A stretch of DNA of 64,000 nt from Nematopogon swammerdamellus (taxonomy: Eukaryota; Arthropoda; Insecta; Lepidoptera; Adelidae). The notes under the pieces were generated by a model. The model saw only the letters and a list, made by a program, of their open reading frames with translations. It had not been told where the DNA came from and ran no database searches. Where the stretch lies: assembly GCA_946902875.1 (NCBI GenBank), contig OX336344.1, positions 16,389,791-16,453,790 of the forward strand. Direction: 5' to 3'. Position numbers and translations under genes: made by a program. The stretch's first letter is position 1, and each line of letters begins with the position of its first letter. Positions 31,761 through 43,429 of the stretch are shown piece by piece.

Positions 31761-32255
31761 TCGAGGTTTATTACTATTTTGTAGTCTTCTACATGTAACT
31801 TTGTAAAGCGCGGGTAAATAGTTTTCTGCCCAATTTAGTGTAGCCGGTACGACAAAATGATCCGCGTGGAAATAGAAATATAAGCGGATAGATAGGTACA
31901 AAGTAATTTTTACCATTGACTTAAAAAAAAAATTACCTACATATATTTTATGATTTTTACATATATCTGCTCCGACTCTTTCGCCAAATTATAGTGTGTA
32001 GTAATAATTAGTTCCAATCCGAATACAATGAAAAATGTCTATTGTCTTACATAGGATTCGAACCAAAGAGCAATTTTTGTAGATTACAAAATTATCTAAC
32101 ATAGTAACATTTAGAGAAAGCCTCCATATTAAACAATTTCTTTATTAAAGAATTAGCTTACGTAATATTTTTCATCTACATCATAGTCTTACCACATAGG
32201 TTGCACTTGCATTCAGTTAATTTCAGTTGTATGATTGAAGTAAACACATTCACAT
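31761..32255. other. No gene; small family A scrap
   Basis: 31807-31860 (GGTAAATAGTTTTCTGCCCA, TAGTGTAGCCGGTACGAC) is a family A remnant. The rest is unassigned. Confidence 0.4.
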
Positions 32256-32257
32256 CC

Positions 32258-32350
32258 AGGGATGTCTCCGGTATGGCGCCTACCTTCTTGGGGGTGATAT
32301 TGGCTGGCATGTGCTTTGGCCCCTCTGACTCAGCCACCCATACCGGATTA
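32258..32350. repeat. Family E repeat, copy 2
   Basis: Matches 15546-15650 (GTCTCCGGTATGGCGCCTAC, GGGTGATATTGGCTGG, CAGCCACCCATACCGGAT). Confidence 0.6.
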
Positions 32351-32355
32351 CATGA

Positions 32356-32755
32356 AAAAACCGGCGCGAGTCGAACTCGCGCACCGAGGGTTCCGTATCG
32401 CCATGTCATGGTTAGCGCCACTCACGCCATCTATGACGTGTTATGAAATGATTCATATTAGTTAAATGTCATGATTAGTTAAAATGCTTCACGCTCTATT
32501 CGGTAGATGGCGCGCGCGCATACACGTTTTGGTTTCTTCTATGGGAACCCGCGTGAATTGTTTACCTTTTCTTATTTTTATTATTTGTTGTTATATCGGT
32601 CAATAACACATATTCTGTGAAAATTTCAACTGGCCACCTATTACGGTCCAAGAGATACAGCCCTTGGACAGACAGACGGACGGACGGACGGACAGACAGA
32701 CGGCGGAGGCTTAGTAATAGGGTCCCGTACCGGATACGGAACCCCAAAAACACAT
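32356..32755 (-). repeat. Family C repeat, near full length
   Basis: Reverse orientation of 14272-14656: starts CCGGCGCGAGTCGAACTCGC, passes GGCGCGCGCGCATACACG and GGACGGACGGACGGACAGAC, and ends at CCGGATACGGAACCCC. Confidence 0.75.
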
Positions 32756-32839
32756 TCAATTCACTCGATACGCGGTCAGGTGCCGCGTGCAGTTCACATG
32801 CAATGTAACATTCTACACGTGTTACGTCAGTCTCTAGAC

Positions 32840-33540
32840 CAGCCATACTCAACCTTTTTTTCCCTTGGGCCACATAGTCGCTACTGCTACACATTGCAGG
32901 CCGCAATTATCTAGCAGACACTGTATGTGCATTATATAAAATATATTAAACTACAATAAAACGCGACATTTGAAATCAATAAGCATTTATTCAAAAAATA
33001 ATGTGATTTATGCCACCGAGACAAACTTTTGACAATTACATTTGAAAATTTTGAAATTAATAAGCCTTTATTTAAAAATTAATGTGATTTTTGACACTGA
33101 GACAAACTTTTGACCATTTTTGATAAATCTGGCACGTAATTACTGCATGCTACTCTCAAAACGTCATCTAGGTGCGAATCAGTAAGCCGAGATCTGTGGA
33201 CATTTTTCGCATATTTCATTTTTGAATACGAGGATTTAGCACAGGTATGTTGACGCAAACAACGTCAGGAGCAAGTGTGCGAATTTTTGAGCGTTTCAAA
33301 GTTATCGGGTACTAATCTCCGGAATTCTTCGTATTGGTTAGAGTTTTGGTTCGTAAGAGTGAAGAATGAGAGTGAGCGAGTGAAATAATGAATAAATGAA
33401 GAACATTATTTTGCACAATTTTTTTACCGTTATCAATAAAATACTACTGTTAATCTAAAAATACTGTACTAGGCTTCGGGCCGCGCAGAAAAGGCTAGCG
33501 GGCCACTTGCGGCCCGCGGGCCGCAGGTTGAGTATGGAGG
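32840..33540. mobile_element. hAT-type element, 701 bp, with 8-bp TSD
   Basis: Perfect 8-bp target duplication CTCTAGAC at 32832-32839 and 33541-33548. The ends share CCATACTCAACC (left) and its reverse GGTTGAGTATGG (right). A GGCCGCA/GCGGCCCGCGGGCCGC subterminal motif is near both ends. The interior has two diverged AATAAGC(A/C)TTTATT...ATGTGATTT repeats. It is non-autonomous; no transposase frame is visible. Confidence 0.9.
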
Positions 33541-33764
33541 CTCTAGACGCATCGCGCGCACGAACCGCGCATTTACTACGAACCTCCTGCACCCGCTTCG
33601 CCCCTTTGAGTGCGTCCTAAAAACTGACAAATTCACGATCACTCCGCGCACGACTTGTTATCTGCGTGCGCGGCAAAGGCACGGTTCGTGCGCGCGAGAC
33701 GTCCTGTTTATGGGAAAGTGTTGCGACGTGTGTTACATTGCATGTTATATTGCAGCAATGTATG

Positions 33765-34260
33765 TCAGTCAGTCAGTCAGTCAGCGTGTAAGCGTCCACT
33801 GCTGCACATACGCCTCTCCAATTTTCCTCCAGTCCTCCCGGCCTTCAGCGATACGGAACCACTGCTTTCCGCCGACGTACATGATGTCGTCGTCCCACCT
33901 GGCGGGTGGTCTTCCCACACTCCGTTTTCCTGTCCACGGCCGCCAGTGTAGGACACGGTTACTCCAACGGTCATCGTCTCTTCGGCTAACGTGCCCAGCC
34001 CACTGCCACTTGAGCTTAGCCCCCCCGGTGTCCAATATTGACTACTTTGGTGCGTCGGCGGATTGCCTCGTTACGCACCATATCACGTATCGATATTTCC
34101 AGCATGGCTCGCTCCATTGCTCGCTGGGCAACTTTCAACCTTTGGACAACAGCGACCGTCATAGTCCACGTTTCACACCCGAGTTTTAAATTTTGCGGAA
34201 GGTCAGACCTTAGGACGAATAGGTCAATGTGTAGGTACGGCAAATTCATTTCTTGCATTG
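33765..34260 (-). pseudogene. RTE-like LINE C-terminal domain
   Basis: The minus strand reads VVQRLKVAQRAMERAMLEIS and RDMVRNEAIRRRTKV, then after a frameshift near 34025 KWQWAGHVSRRDDDRWSNR, WRPWTGKRSVGRPPARWDDD, GGKQWFRIAE and EAYVQQW. This is the well-known post-RT region of insect non-LTR elements of RTE-like type. The 3' end is a CTGACTGACTGA tail (33767-33783), as in 27087-27277 and 55095-55265. 5'-truncated and frameshifted. Confidence 0.85.
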
Positions 34261-34726
34261 CAAACGGCTTCAGTGAGTAGGTAATGCATGTATGATGAAC
34301 ATATACAATGTCAGGGAAATCATCAATCATCAGAGGTGTACCAGAACCGTGGCCCGCGGGTCCGTTGTCTCTGCCTACTCCTTGGGAAACCGCCGCCGTG
34401 ACGTTGAGTATTTTGTATGTATGTATTCAAATTAAATTCTCATTCAACTAATGTTAGTCTTCCAATTCACAGTACATCACCACAAAATATCAAACCATCC
34501 GACCTGCTCCCATCTTCACCTTCAAATAACTGCAGGTGGTTGTTTCATATTAATTCTTTACTCTTCCACAAATACTTCTCTAAAGGCTTGTTATTTACTG
34601 TACAAAAGCTTGGTTTATTTCACTATATTATGCACGCCATGTCGGTGGCCGGAGCTGTATTTTAATTGTGAATACACATCTAATATTTGCATAAATATAA
34701 TATCTGTAAAATAAAAATACTATATA
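34261..34726. other. No gene; small LINE tail scrap
   Basis: 34340-34420 (TGCCTACTCCTTGGGAAAC, GTGACGTTGAGTATTTTGTA) resembles the LINE end at 54212-54335. The rest is AT-rich. Confidence 0.4.
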
Positions 34727-34963
34727 AGGTGTTACCATACTAATTGCTAATATTTTGGGAGGGACAAATACCCATCATAATAAACACTTTTAGCAAAAAA
34801 ATATATTTATACTGTTAGCATTGGTTTTCGAGAAATTTAACAAAGCATATGTTCTAACGATCAAAACGTGCAACTGGGTATCTAAACAGCTGATTATAAT
34901 ATGATGGGTATACATATAATATGTGTCTTTCCCAAAATATTTGCAGTTAGTATGGAAACACGT
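34727..34963. mobile_element. TA-flanked MITE, 237 bp
   Basis: The left arm TTACCATACTAATTGC...AATATTTTGGG is matched in reverse by the right arm CCCAAAATATTTGCAGTTAGTA, about 35 bp. TA flanks at 34725-34726 and 34964-34965. Confidence 0.8.
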
Positions 34964-34965
34964 TA

Positions 34966-36095
34966 TATTATATTACTTACGTATGTATATTTTTAAATGT
35001 AAGTACTTTTTATTGATTATTTGTTTAGCTTTAAAATTTAGTTTTAATTGTATAGAAAATAGTAAATACTAAAAAACTGAAAAGTAAAGCGAAATTTAAG
35101 TAGAACGTTAATGCTATTTAAATATAAAAATAGGAATCATTTATAAAGTACTCTTCCCTAATAAAAATTTGAATAAATACAATTATTAATTATAAGAATT
35201 ATTAAATTTTTGTAAAAATATTTAGGTAGTAAGTAATTAGTAATGCGTGTTGTTTACCCTAAATGAATATTCTAAGAATTTCAAAAGAAGAATTGTATAT
35301 TTTACTGTTCACGCATTTACCATATATACACACATAATTTTTTGGCAAGTAGTAAAAATGAATCTATTGAACATTATGTTGATATTTGAAACTAACCTAA
35401 ACAACACTTTATTTTACAACGAAATAAGTAATGCTTATGTATGCATTCTTTGAGTGCAAAAAACATTCCAGACTATTCGTTTTTTAACAAACACTTATTT
35501 AGCGGCAAAATGTAAATAAGGCAGGAAAGGGTCAAAGCGGGCTAGGCATAGGCAAGGCAACAAAGGAACTACACCGTCGACTGTTTCTGTTACCTTTGTG
35601 TTTGGCCTTGGCCATATTTTCCACATTGGGTTTCAGGGCACGTACCTTCACCGGTGTGTTCAGCAGTCTACTGTTGCAATTTCCACTAAAGCACAAATTA
35701 CATTTACAGAAGTTTCACCCCGAAAGTGTATACTCTCGCGAAGAAAAGTTCGTTGTTTAGAAACATTTGTTTTGCCCGCGCGGACAACGTCCGACGGTAA
35801 TTCAGACGGAGCTCGCAAGCGAAATGCGACATTATAAGCGAAGCGAATCTGCGCACGGCGCCATGGCGCAAAACCATATAACTTTATTGCCCAACCGGAC
35901 ACGAGGTTTTGATAATACTATAGGGTGGTAGTAAACACGATGGTCTGGAGTCTCTGAGACACAGACGATTTGTAGGGTCACTAAGTCTGTTCTACAGGTC
36001 GCTGCTCGGAGAAACTTGTATCCCTTATTCCTTGCCATTCAACCTGTTTCCGAAGCACTGGTCGTAAAGAAACTGAACACTATTTTATTGTTGCC
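34966..36095. other. Intron DNA, no gene recognised
   Basis: AT-rich to 35500, then more mixed. The 35598-35837 frame is not recognised and has no splice support. Confidence 0.4.
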
Positions 36096-36300
36096 ATTAA
36101 TGTTTTGAGGGCCCATTCTTTCTCAAAATAGTTCCTCTGTCGCACCGCCAGCGTGTGGAATTGTCCACCGGCAAGTGATTACCGATATACTTTCAACCTG
36201 GGAGTCTTCAAGCGTCGTCGTATTAACAAGCTGGATAGCGTTTCTATAGTCCGCAAATCTTCTGGTATGGTGCCTCGCTGAGCGTGGCTTCGCAAGATGA
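36096..36300 (+). pseudogene. LINE RT C-terminal fragment
   Basis: Reads FLCRTASVWNCPPASDY then FNLGVFKRRRINKLDSVSI, the same family as 4649-4960 and 18950-19115. At 36328-36364 a perfect hairpin with 18-bp arms and a single-base spacer (CTGGTCCTTCACCACAGC) follows; it may be part of the LINE 3'UTR. Confidence 0.75.
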
Positions 36301-36364
36301 TTTTGGATGTGGCTGTTTCGGGTACCTCTGGTCCTTCACCACAGCAGCTGTGGTGAAGGACCAG

Positions 36365-37075
36365 GAAGCTACCCATACTAGTTCCATAAAAAAATATATA
36401 ACGACTGTTACATTATAGCATACACCTAATAAGTAGGTAAATTCATAACAGAATTATAACAACGGAAATGTCGCTGCGACGGTACTTTTGAACGTACCTA
36501 CGTTACGTAGCGTAATCACGAAAGTGAATTTAAAAAAATGTAATTAGGTCTCCAGAATAATCCATCTCGGAAATTCACGCGCTGCCGAATTGAAAGTATT
36601 TTCTCGTTGAAACAATATTATGTTACTTTGAATATCTGAAAATGTGCGTCGTATACTATCTTCCAGGTATCAAGAAAGTGCTTTCAAAAGCATTTCATTA
36701 CGACCTAGCAGTAACTAATGTCCTTTCTCGGTCGGGATAGGAAAAACTACGAGTATAAAGCATTTCGGTCGTAAGTTTATTTGCGCGTGCTAAATTTGAA
36801 CCGCTCTATCCACAATATAAACCAAGAAACTGGGGGACACGGTCGCCGATCGCTATTCTGTTGCTCGCTCAGTTGTTGTGAGTAGTGACATCTAATGGTT
36901 TTTGGCCAAAATCTATATAAATAGCTCAAAATTGTTATTTCGCCGAAAAAGTAAGTTTATTGATTGATTTATATATTTATTTATTTTCATTTAGGTAAGT
37001 ATTATTTTTTTTATATGTCTTGGTCAAGTTAATAGAAATATCATTTAAGATTTCGAATTTATTGCGTTTGCCGTT
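36365..37075. other. Intron DNA, no gene recognised
   Basis: Nothing identifiable on either strand. Confidence 0.4.
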
Positions 37076-37077
37076 AA

Positions 37078-37345
37078 AACCCTCGGTTCGTGGAGCAGTG
37101 AAGCCAAAAGATTCTTGAAGAGGCTTGGCCCTCTGCTGGTGGACGCAACTGGCGTCCCGCAATCAAGGGCCTACTTTATTCAAAGGGTAAGCCTTGCCAT
37201 CCAGCGGGGTAATGCCGCAAGTGTTCTGGGAACTTTTTGCGCCCCTTTTGATAGTTATTTTAATGTTTGTTAGGTAGGTTTTAATTCTTTAGTTATTTGT
37301 ATTACTTTTTTATATTTTCTCGAATTAAGTAATTTGAAATACGAA
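37078..37345 (+). pseudogene. LINE C-terminus with 3'UTR
   Basis: The plus frame reads WSSEAKRFLKRLGPLLVDAT then AYFIQRVSLAIQRGNAASVL, a C-terminal segment common in insect RT elements (AxxFLxQRxSxAIQRGNAAS). CCCTTTTGATAGTTATTTTA follows as its 3'UTR, explaining the isolated copies at 303-395 and 3688-3750. Confidence 0.75.
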
Positions 37346-37589
37346 AAAAAAAATTGTCTTGGTAGGACTTTTAGTTTTAGATTTTAATTGTAGTTTTAGT
37401 TAAGTTGTTAATTTGAGCTCCATTACCCATTAAAATGTTGATAGACATTGCTGAGTCGTCTGACGAGCTACAGACAGCACAGAGGTAGCGTTGTATATTT
37501 ATTTGTTTATTCACAATTTTTTTAACTTATTTTGTATACATTAGAATATAAAATATAAAAACATATACAAATTAAATATAAAACTAAAT

Positions 37590-38210
37590 GGATTTTCCAC
37601 CACCGGCGGCGGCGGGGCGAGCCCAGGCTACCGCTGATGGTCGGGTCCCAAAGAGAGAAACCTCCGGACTATGCGCGCGGTGTCGAGCAGGGCTGCCTTC
37701 TGGATCTGGCCTTTGGTCCAACCACTCAGCAGAGCTTCTTAAGGTGGTCGTCGAGGCTCTTCGCTATCAGCCCATGCGCCGAAACGACTATGGGGACAAC
37801 GATCGTCGAGTCGACGAGCCACATTTTGGTAACCTCGTGCTGCAGGTCCAGATACTTTAACATCTTCTCTGCTTCCTTACTGACGAGGTTACCATCGTGC
37901 GGCACGGCGTTATCGACGAGCGTTGCGCACCTTGCCTCCCAGTCTACTATCACAATATCAGGCCTGTTCGCGAGAATAGTCCTGTCTGTGATATGATAAT
38001 TGACCGGTCCCAATAAAGTGTGACATGACCGTTCTCGAGAACTAGCGGTGGATTGTACTTATACTCGGTACCCACAAGGTTGAACTTTAAGGCAAGTTGC
38101 TGGTGGATAATCCTAGCAAGTTGGTCTACATCCGGTCCCGTGAGAGACCGGAAGTACCTACCGTGCAGCTCCTTGCCTTTCCATACTTCCATGCGATCCT
38201 CAGTCGTGAG
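37590..38210 (-). pseudogene. LINE C-terminal domain, split by hAT insertion
   Basis: The minus strand reads HGRYFRSLTGPDVDQLA, then YNPPLVLENGHVTLYWDR, a frameshift near 38000, TDRTILANRPDIVIVDW, VSKEAEKMLKYLDLQ and MWLVDSTIVVPIVVSAHGLI. This 'ITDRT...NRPDIVI...KEAEKxxKYxDL...VVPxVVxAxG' series is typical of the region after RT in several LINE clades. The 5' side is cut at 38210 by the hAT element; no clear continuation was recognised right of 43023. Confidence 0.85.
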
Positions 38211-41200
38211 TAGTGATGCAAAGGCCGTCAATTACCGACGTTGACCAAACGGAAAACTTCCAAAAAATGGAAAACGTCCGTCAATGACCGGTCATTGACG
38301 GCTCTTATGCGACGCCGCAAGCTCGGCACGACGACGCCGCGCGACGCCTTCCATAAGGAGTGAGCCAGGCGTTCTTGACGCGCCGCGCGTGTGCAGAAGG
38401 GTGGATCTTCTTTTAAATTTTTATTAGTTTTTCTTGATATAATGTAGGTACCTACTTAGGTGATTAAATAAAAAACTATAAAAGAAATGGTAATATTCTA
38501 TGTTGAAAAAAATAGAGCGGGCTACACTCCAATAACTTATATATATATATATATATATATATAATCAATCATACGAGTACCTACCCTACCTACCCCGGAC
38601 TTTTTCCAGCGCTAACAGGGTAGGTAGCACTCAATCACTAACAACATACCTATAACACGGAAATTCACTCGTGGGCACTGGGCATGCATGAGTGCGGTGC
38701 GAATAGTCTACCCTACACGTATTTCTATAAGGAAATATTAAATTAAATTTATTATAAAACTAACCTAACCAAACCAACCGAACCCGAAAGGACTTGCAAT
38801 GGAATACTCTAGACTCTAGATTGACAATTGAACAGAGTGGCGGCGTAAACTTTGTACCTATCTCCTTTTATTTAGTGTAGGTAGGTTGATTATTTGAATC
38901 GTAGTAGGTAACCAACGTTTGTAGGTAGGTATCTACTATATTGCGCTGCACAACACACATCGCGCGTGCGTGTGTGTGCAACGTGCGACCTTGAACGACG
39001 ACGAAAATGTCGATGTTTACCTACTTATTTACGCACTGTATTGGACGCAACGCATGCAAGCAACACATGAGCTAAGTAGGTAGGCAGCTGCGCTGCGCAC
39101 AGACATCAAAGGGCCGCCGCCCCGGGCGGCGTCGCTTTGATGTCTGTGCTGCACCGGCCGCGCGCGCGACGCGCTATCACGCCACGCAGTACGCTGTGCG
39201 CTGTCTCTCTTTTACCTGTAATAATTGCAAACGAGTGAAACAAATGAATATAGTTAGGGTTAAAAGCAAATCGTTGGCGATGGCGACAAATTGTTTAAAA
39301 AATGAACTATAATATTGTAAATAATAAGGACGGAAGGAGCGGCGCGGCGCGGAGATGGGCGCGGGGGAGCGGAGGCGGCGCGGGGGAGCGGAGGCGGCGC
39401 GCGGCAGATTCGCGCGCAGCTCCCGCGCCGCCTCCCCCCCCCCCCCCCCTACCCCCGCGCCCACCTCTGCGCCGCGCCGCCGCGCAGCTCCGTCCTTATT
39501 AATTTTATAATAATTATTTTCTTGGAAACCATTACGAATAGATGCATAGTTTCTTGGCAAAAGTTGTTTATAATACTGGGAAAATTTATTTTCTCGTTTT
39601 CTCTTAAAGTTAAAACAGAAACAAACAAAAAATTTCACATAGTAAAAGTAGGTATGTAACGTTATTTTAAAAACACTATATTAAAAGTTTGATAATTAAT
39701 TAATTAAGATTTAACATTACTATATTTTTTATATTTTTACTATTTGTTGTTATAGCGGTAATAGAAATACAGCCCGCTGACAGACGGACGGACAGACGGA
39801 CGGACGGCGGGGCTTAGTAATAGGGTCGCCTTGGCACCCTTTAGGTACGGAACACGGAAAGAGGTATTTTGGTTTATGTTGTGTTACGCTTGAGTTTCTG
39901 AGGGAGTCTGGCCAAAACTGACATCATTCTTACAAATACGAATAATCCCAAAACATGACATATTAATTCTAGCTGTGCACGCGCGGCGCGCGACACTTTG
40001 AAGAAAGCTAGCGGCATGTGTTAGCGGCGCGTAGCGGTAGGCGGTTCGCTTGTCGGCTTCCTTTAACTCTTTTGTTAGTACGCCGCGCCGCGCCGCCGCC
40101 GCTCAGTCTAATAAGACCGACACGTGCGGTCCGTGCTTTCATCTGCATTAAAGCAAACGTCGGCTTCCTTATATAATAAGTCCGCCTTCTGCCAAGCAGA
40201 AAGGTGTATGTAAAGGTCGACTGGAAGTAATTTCCGCCGGCAATAAGTCCGGATTCGCTTGGCAGATGTATTTTTAACCTATACCGAATAAAATCAGTTA
40301 GATAAGCATGCGTACAGGTAACAATAATAATAGTAATAACTACAGGGGTAGTAGGTAGGTAGGTAGGATTACCTGAAGTATTTTCGGGCTGAACTAATTT
40401 CTTCCTCTAATATATTTTACAACGTCCGTGATGTCAGCCCATAACACCGGGTGAACTAGGTGCCATGTCAGTGCTTCCCCCTTTGATCGTGCCGGCTACA
40501 CTGAACTGGTCGGAAAACACTACGAGGGCGAAGCCGCGGGCATAAGTTAGTAGTAGCCTATATGTTAAACCAAAAAAAGATAGGTACCTATCTAACAGTA
40601 AAAAAACATTTTTAAATCTGTGCTGTAGCTCGCGAACAAACATTCACACATATTTCCTCTTTACAATATAATGCATTGATATTTTTATCGAAAGTAGCAG
40701 ACCTAGCGTCACCGAGTTTGCTTAAAGGCCCCGCGTCGGCGCGCAGCTGCAAAGCAATAATCACTTTACGCTCTTTCGTTTAGGTACATTTTCGCACGCC
40801 GCGACTGGCGACGTAAAAAGTTTAGGCTATTAAAGCCGAAGGTATGTCACTTTTTCTATGGAGAGATTCATCTGTTACGAAGTAACTAATAGTAATCTGT
40901 GACGTGGTGCAAATGGTGCAATGCGAATGCTAAGCGTGCGTGCGCAGCAAACGGCTACTTAAGTCCGACCGAGTGAGTGCGAGCGACGTCACGTCTCACG
41001 TGTCGACGCGAAACGGCAACGTCGTCGTCGCGAGCGTGCGGCGGCGGCGCGCGCGGTCGATCGACAACGCCGAGGAAACATTCCACTGGCATGTTCTGCT
41101 GGCATAATACCTACCAGTGGACAGAGAAGGCAAGTAGAAAGCTATCTTGCTGGACTGCTATCAAAATATTGTTTATTGCTTCGTCGATCTTATTTATTAC

Positions 41201-43014
41201 GCTTACAATATTTAGAATGTTTTTTTAGTTTTAAGTACATTCGTTACTCACCAATACTTATCTGCTTATGAAATTTCCATTGCGGTAGTGCAATGAAGAA
41301 AAAATGATGTTCAAATGTGATATGATATGATATGATAGGAAAAATTCAAAATGTTGCTGGCCACATTGTATGCAAGTATCAAACAAGATAATGTAACATG
41401 CATGCTGCACGTAACTTGCACACTTGCTTGCATGTCAACCTGTCCGTCTGAACGGTTCGCGTCATGGACGCCGCTCGCTCGCTCTAACGAACACGAAAAC
41501 GGAATGAGAGTTGGTCATCCATGGAGTTGCTAGATACAATTTAAAATAAAAATTTTGCTCCAAGGTACCTACGAGTAGTTTTGTTTTTGTGATTTCAAAT
41601 AGTTTTCATTTAATAATTATTTATTATATGCTATGAGGATTTAAATCACCTGTCTTATCCAGTATATTGCATACTATTAGTGTAGGTTCTTAGTTAAAAG
41701 GTTAATTAATTTTATTAGGTGGGCATTTTATAATACTGCAAAGTAGATGTTTACACTTCCTAACATTAACTTAAAAAAATAGTTATAAGTCTTGTTTAAT
41801 TAAAGTCTCATTTTATAACACTACCTATTTGTATTTCTTAAGTAATTTTATATTCACATTAATCTATGTTGAGTATAATAATGAAATGATACAACTACAT
41901 ACAGCACACTTATTTTATATTTATATACGCGCGCTAAAATATTGCGACTCCACAACGTATTTTGTTCTCAGAAGTTGTCGATGGACGTTGCCCGAGAAGC
42001 AGTGCGGCAACGTTTCAATTTCGGCGTCGGTAGCGGACAACGTCTTGATGACAACGGTCAACGTCGCTCGACGACGCCGAAGCGACGACTTTTTAGGACG
42101 TTGACGGTCATTGACCGCTCTTTTAGTGGTCATTGACGGGACTTTTTGGTCATTGACGGCATTGATGTCTAATTTTATAGATCGAACGTCGCGCGATTTA
42201 ACCTGTACTACGTTTCGTCTTAACAAGTGTGCGTGCATTCACACACAGTATTGTGATACTCACACAAGCACACACTTACATCATATAGTCGTTTCATGTC
42301 CGTAAACGGCGGGCATCGGAGCGCGCCGCGCCTCCTGCCACGAGATACTTTCGTGTTTGCATTTTACACACCGCCATGCTGTCACGTGACGCGATCCCTA
42401 CGACGTTACTGTCGCGTTCTCACTTGCCTACAGATGATAAGAGTGAGCGAGAAAGTTGTCATCGCTCGCCCATCGGCGCGATTGTCGTATTTCCGCTCAC
42501 TCTTATGATCAGTAGGCTAGTGGGAACGAGAACGCGATAGCTACGTCACACAAGTCAGCATGGCTTCTTAACACGTCATAACATGCTCAGGCGAAACAAA
42601 CAACAACGTTTGTCACTGTTACTCTTGCATAAAACACAGCTTTACTCTTTCTCGTTCGCTCTTTATATTAAATTACGTATACAAAAATCTGTTTAACATA
42701 AAATTTGAGAAAAAAACCAGCAAAATAAATACTTACTGATGGAAGTAGACGCCATTCTTTACGTAATTTCGATCTGAGCTGTTACAATACTTGTAACAGC
42801 AACCGGGCATGCTGAACACACGCACTTTTGCGCCACAGACTCGGTACAGTAAGACTTACGCTCAACACGCGCTGCACACGCCGTATGAAGCGGCTGTCCG
42901 TGAAATCTGCAATTTATGCAGTTCTCGTCGAGAACAAATTTTTTCGGGAGTAATGTATGGGATGGGCATATCTCTAAATATACATCAATGATTGACGGTC
43001 AATTTACAACACTA
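38211..43014. mobile_element. 4.8-kb hAT-type element, non-autonomous, 8-bp TSD
   Basis: Ends TAGTGATGCAAA (left) and TTTACAACACTA (right, reverse TAGTGTTGTAAA). Perfect 8-bp target duplication GTCGTGAG at 38203-38210 and 43015-43022. GGTCATTGACGG/CCGTCAATGACC motifs lie just inside the left end (38225-38300), just inside the right end (42990-43004) and at 42085-42155; such subterminal repeats bind transposase in hAT elements. No transposase frame was found, despite the length. Younger material inside includes a GC-rich inverted repeat, a family C scrap (39735-39860), a family A scrap (40415-40525) and a TA microsatellite (38538-38563). Confidence 0.85.
39320..39505. repeat. GC-rich inverted repeat with poly-C
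   Basis: AATAATAAGGACGGA at the left is matched in reverse by TCCGTCCTTATTAATT at the right. The arms are almost entirely G+C (GGCGCGG, GAGATGGGCGCGGGGG) and a run of about 17 C lies at 39434-39450. Likely a MITE; the frames on both strands here are artefacts. Confidence 0.7.
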
Positions 43015-43429
43015 GTCGTGAGTACAACCCCTCAGTTCAGTGCTCAGTACAGTATTTATTTAATTATTATGAACAACTAACTGTGAAATTATTTCACGAG
43101 AGTAATACACCGGTGAAGGTTGTTACATATGTATGAGGAAAAAACATAGAACAGATGGATAAATATAAAACATAGAACATAAAACAGATGAACAAACCCT
43201 ATACATAACTTACGAATATATGTTGTAGAGAGAGAGAGCGAGAGAGAGAGAGATGAAGATGTTTGAGAAAGGAAGGAGAAACGAAATGTATTGCGTTTCA
43301 GCTATTCTTGTATGGCATTTGTTTTCAATATCGAAAATATTGACACTTGAGTCTGGTAGCTCAGCCATTTCAAATAATACGACACAGATTTTTTTCTCGG
43401 AAAGGCAAACTACCCGTATTTTTGGGGCG
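40999..43429 (+). repeat. Tandem duplication, unit 1 (2,431 bp)
   Basis: Every segment compared is the same at an offset of +2,431. The unit starts at CGTGTCGACGCG inside the hAT element, passes the hAT right end and its TSD, and ends at TTTTTGGGGCG in the flanking DNA. It contains TGATA and GA microsatellites of equal length in both units. No gene is recognised; the longest frame (43253-43702) exists only because it crosses the junction. Confidence 0.95.

Noticed and set aside
39177..39638. 153-codon minus-strand frame
   Set aside because: Runs through a GC-rich inverted repeat inside a transposon; low-complexity Ala/Arg/Pro and no domain.
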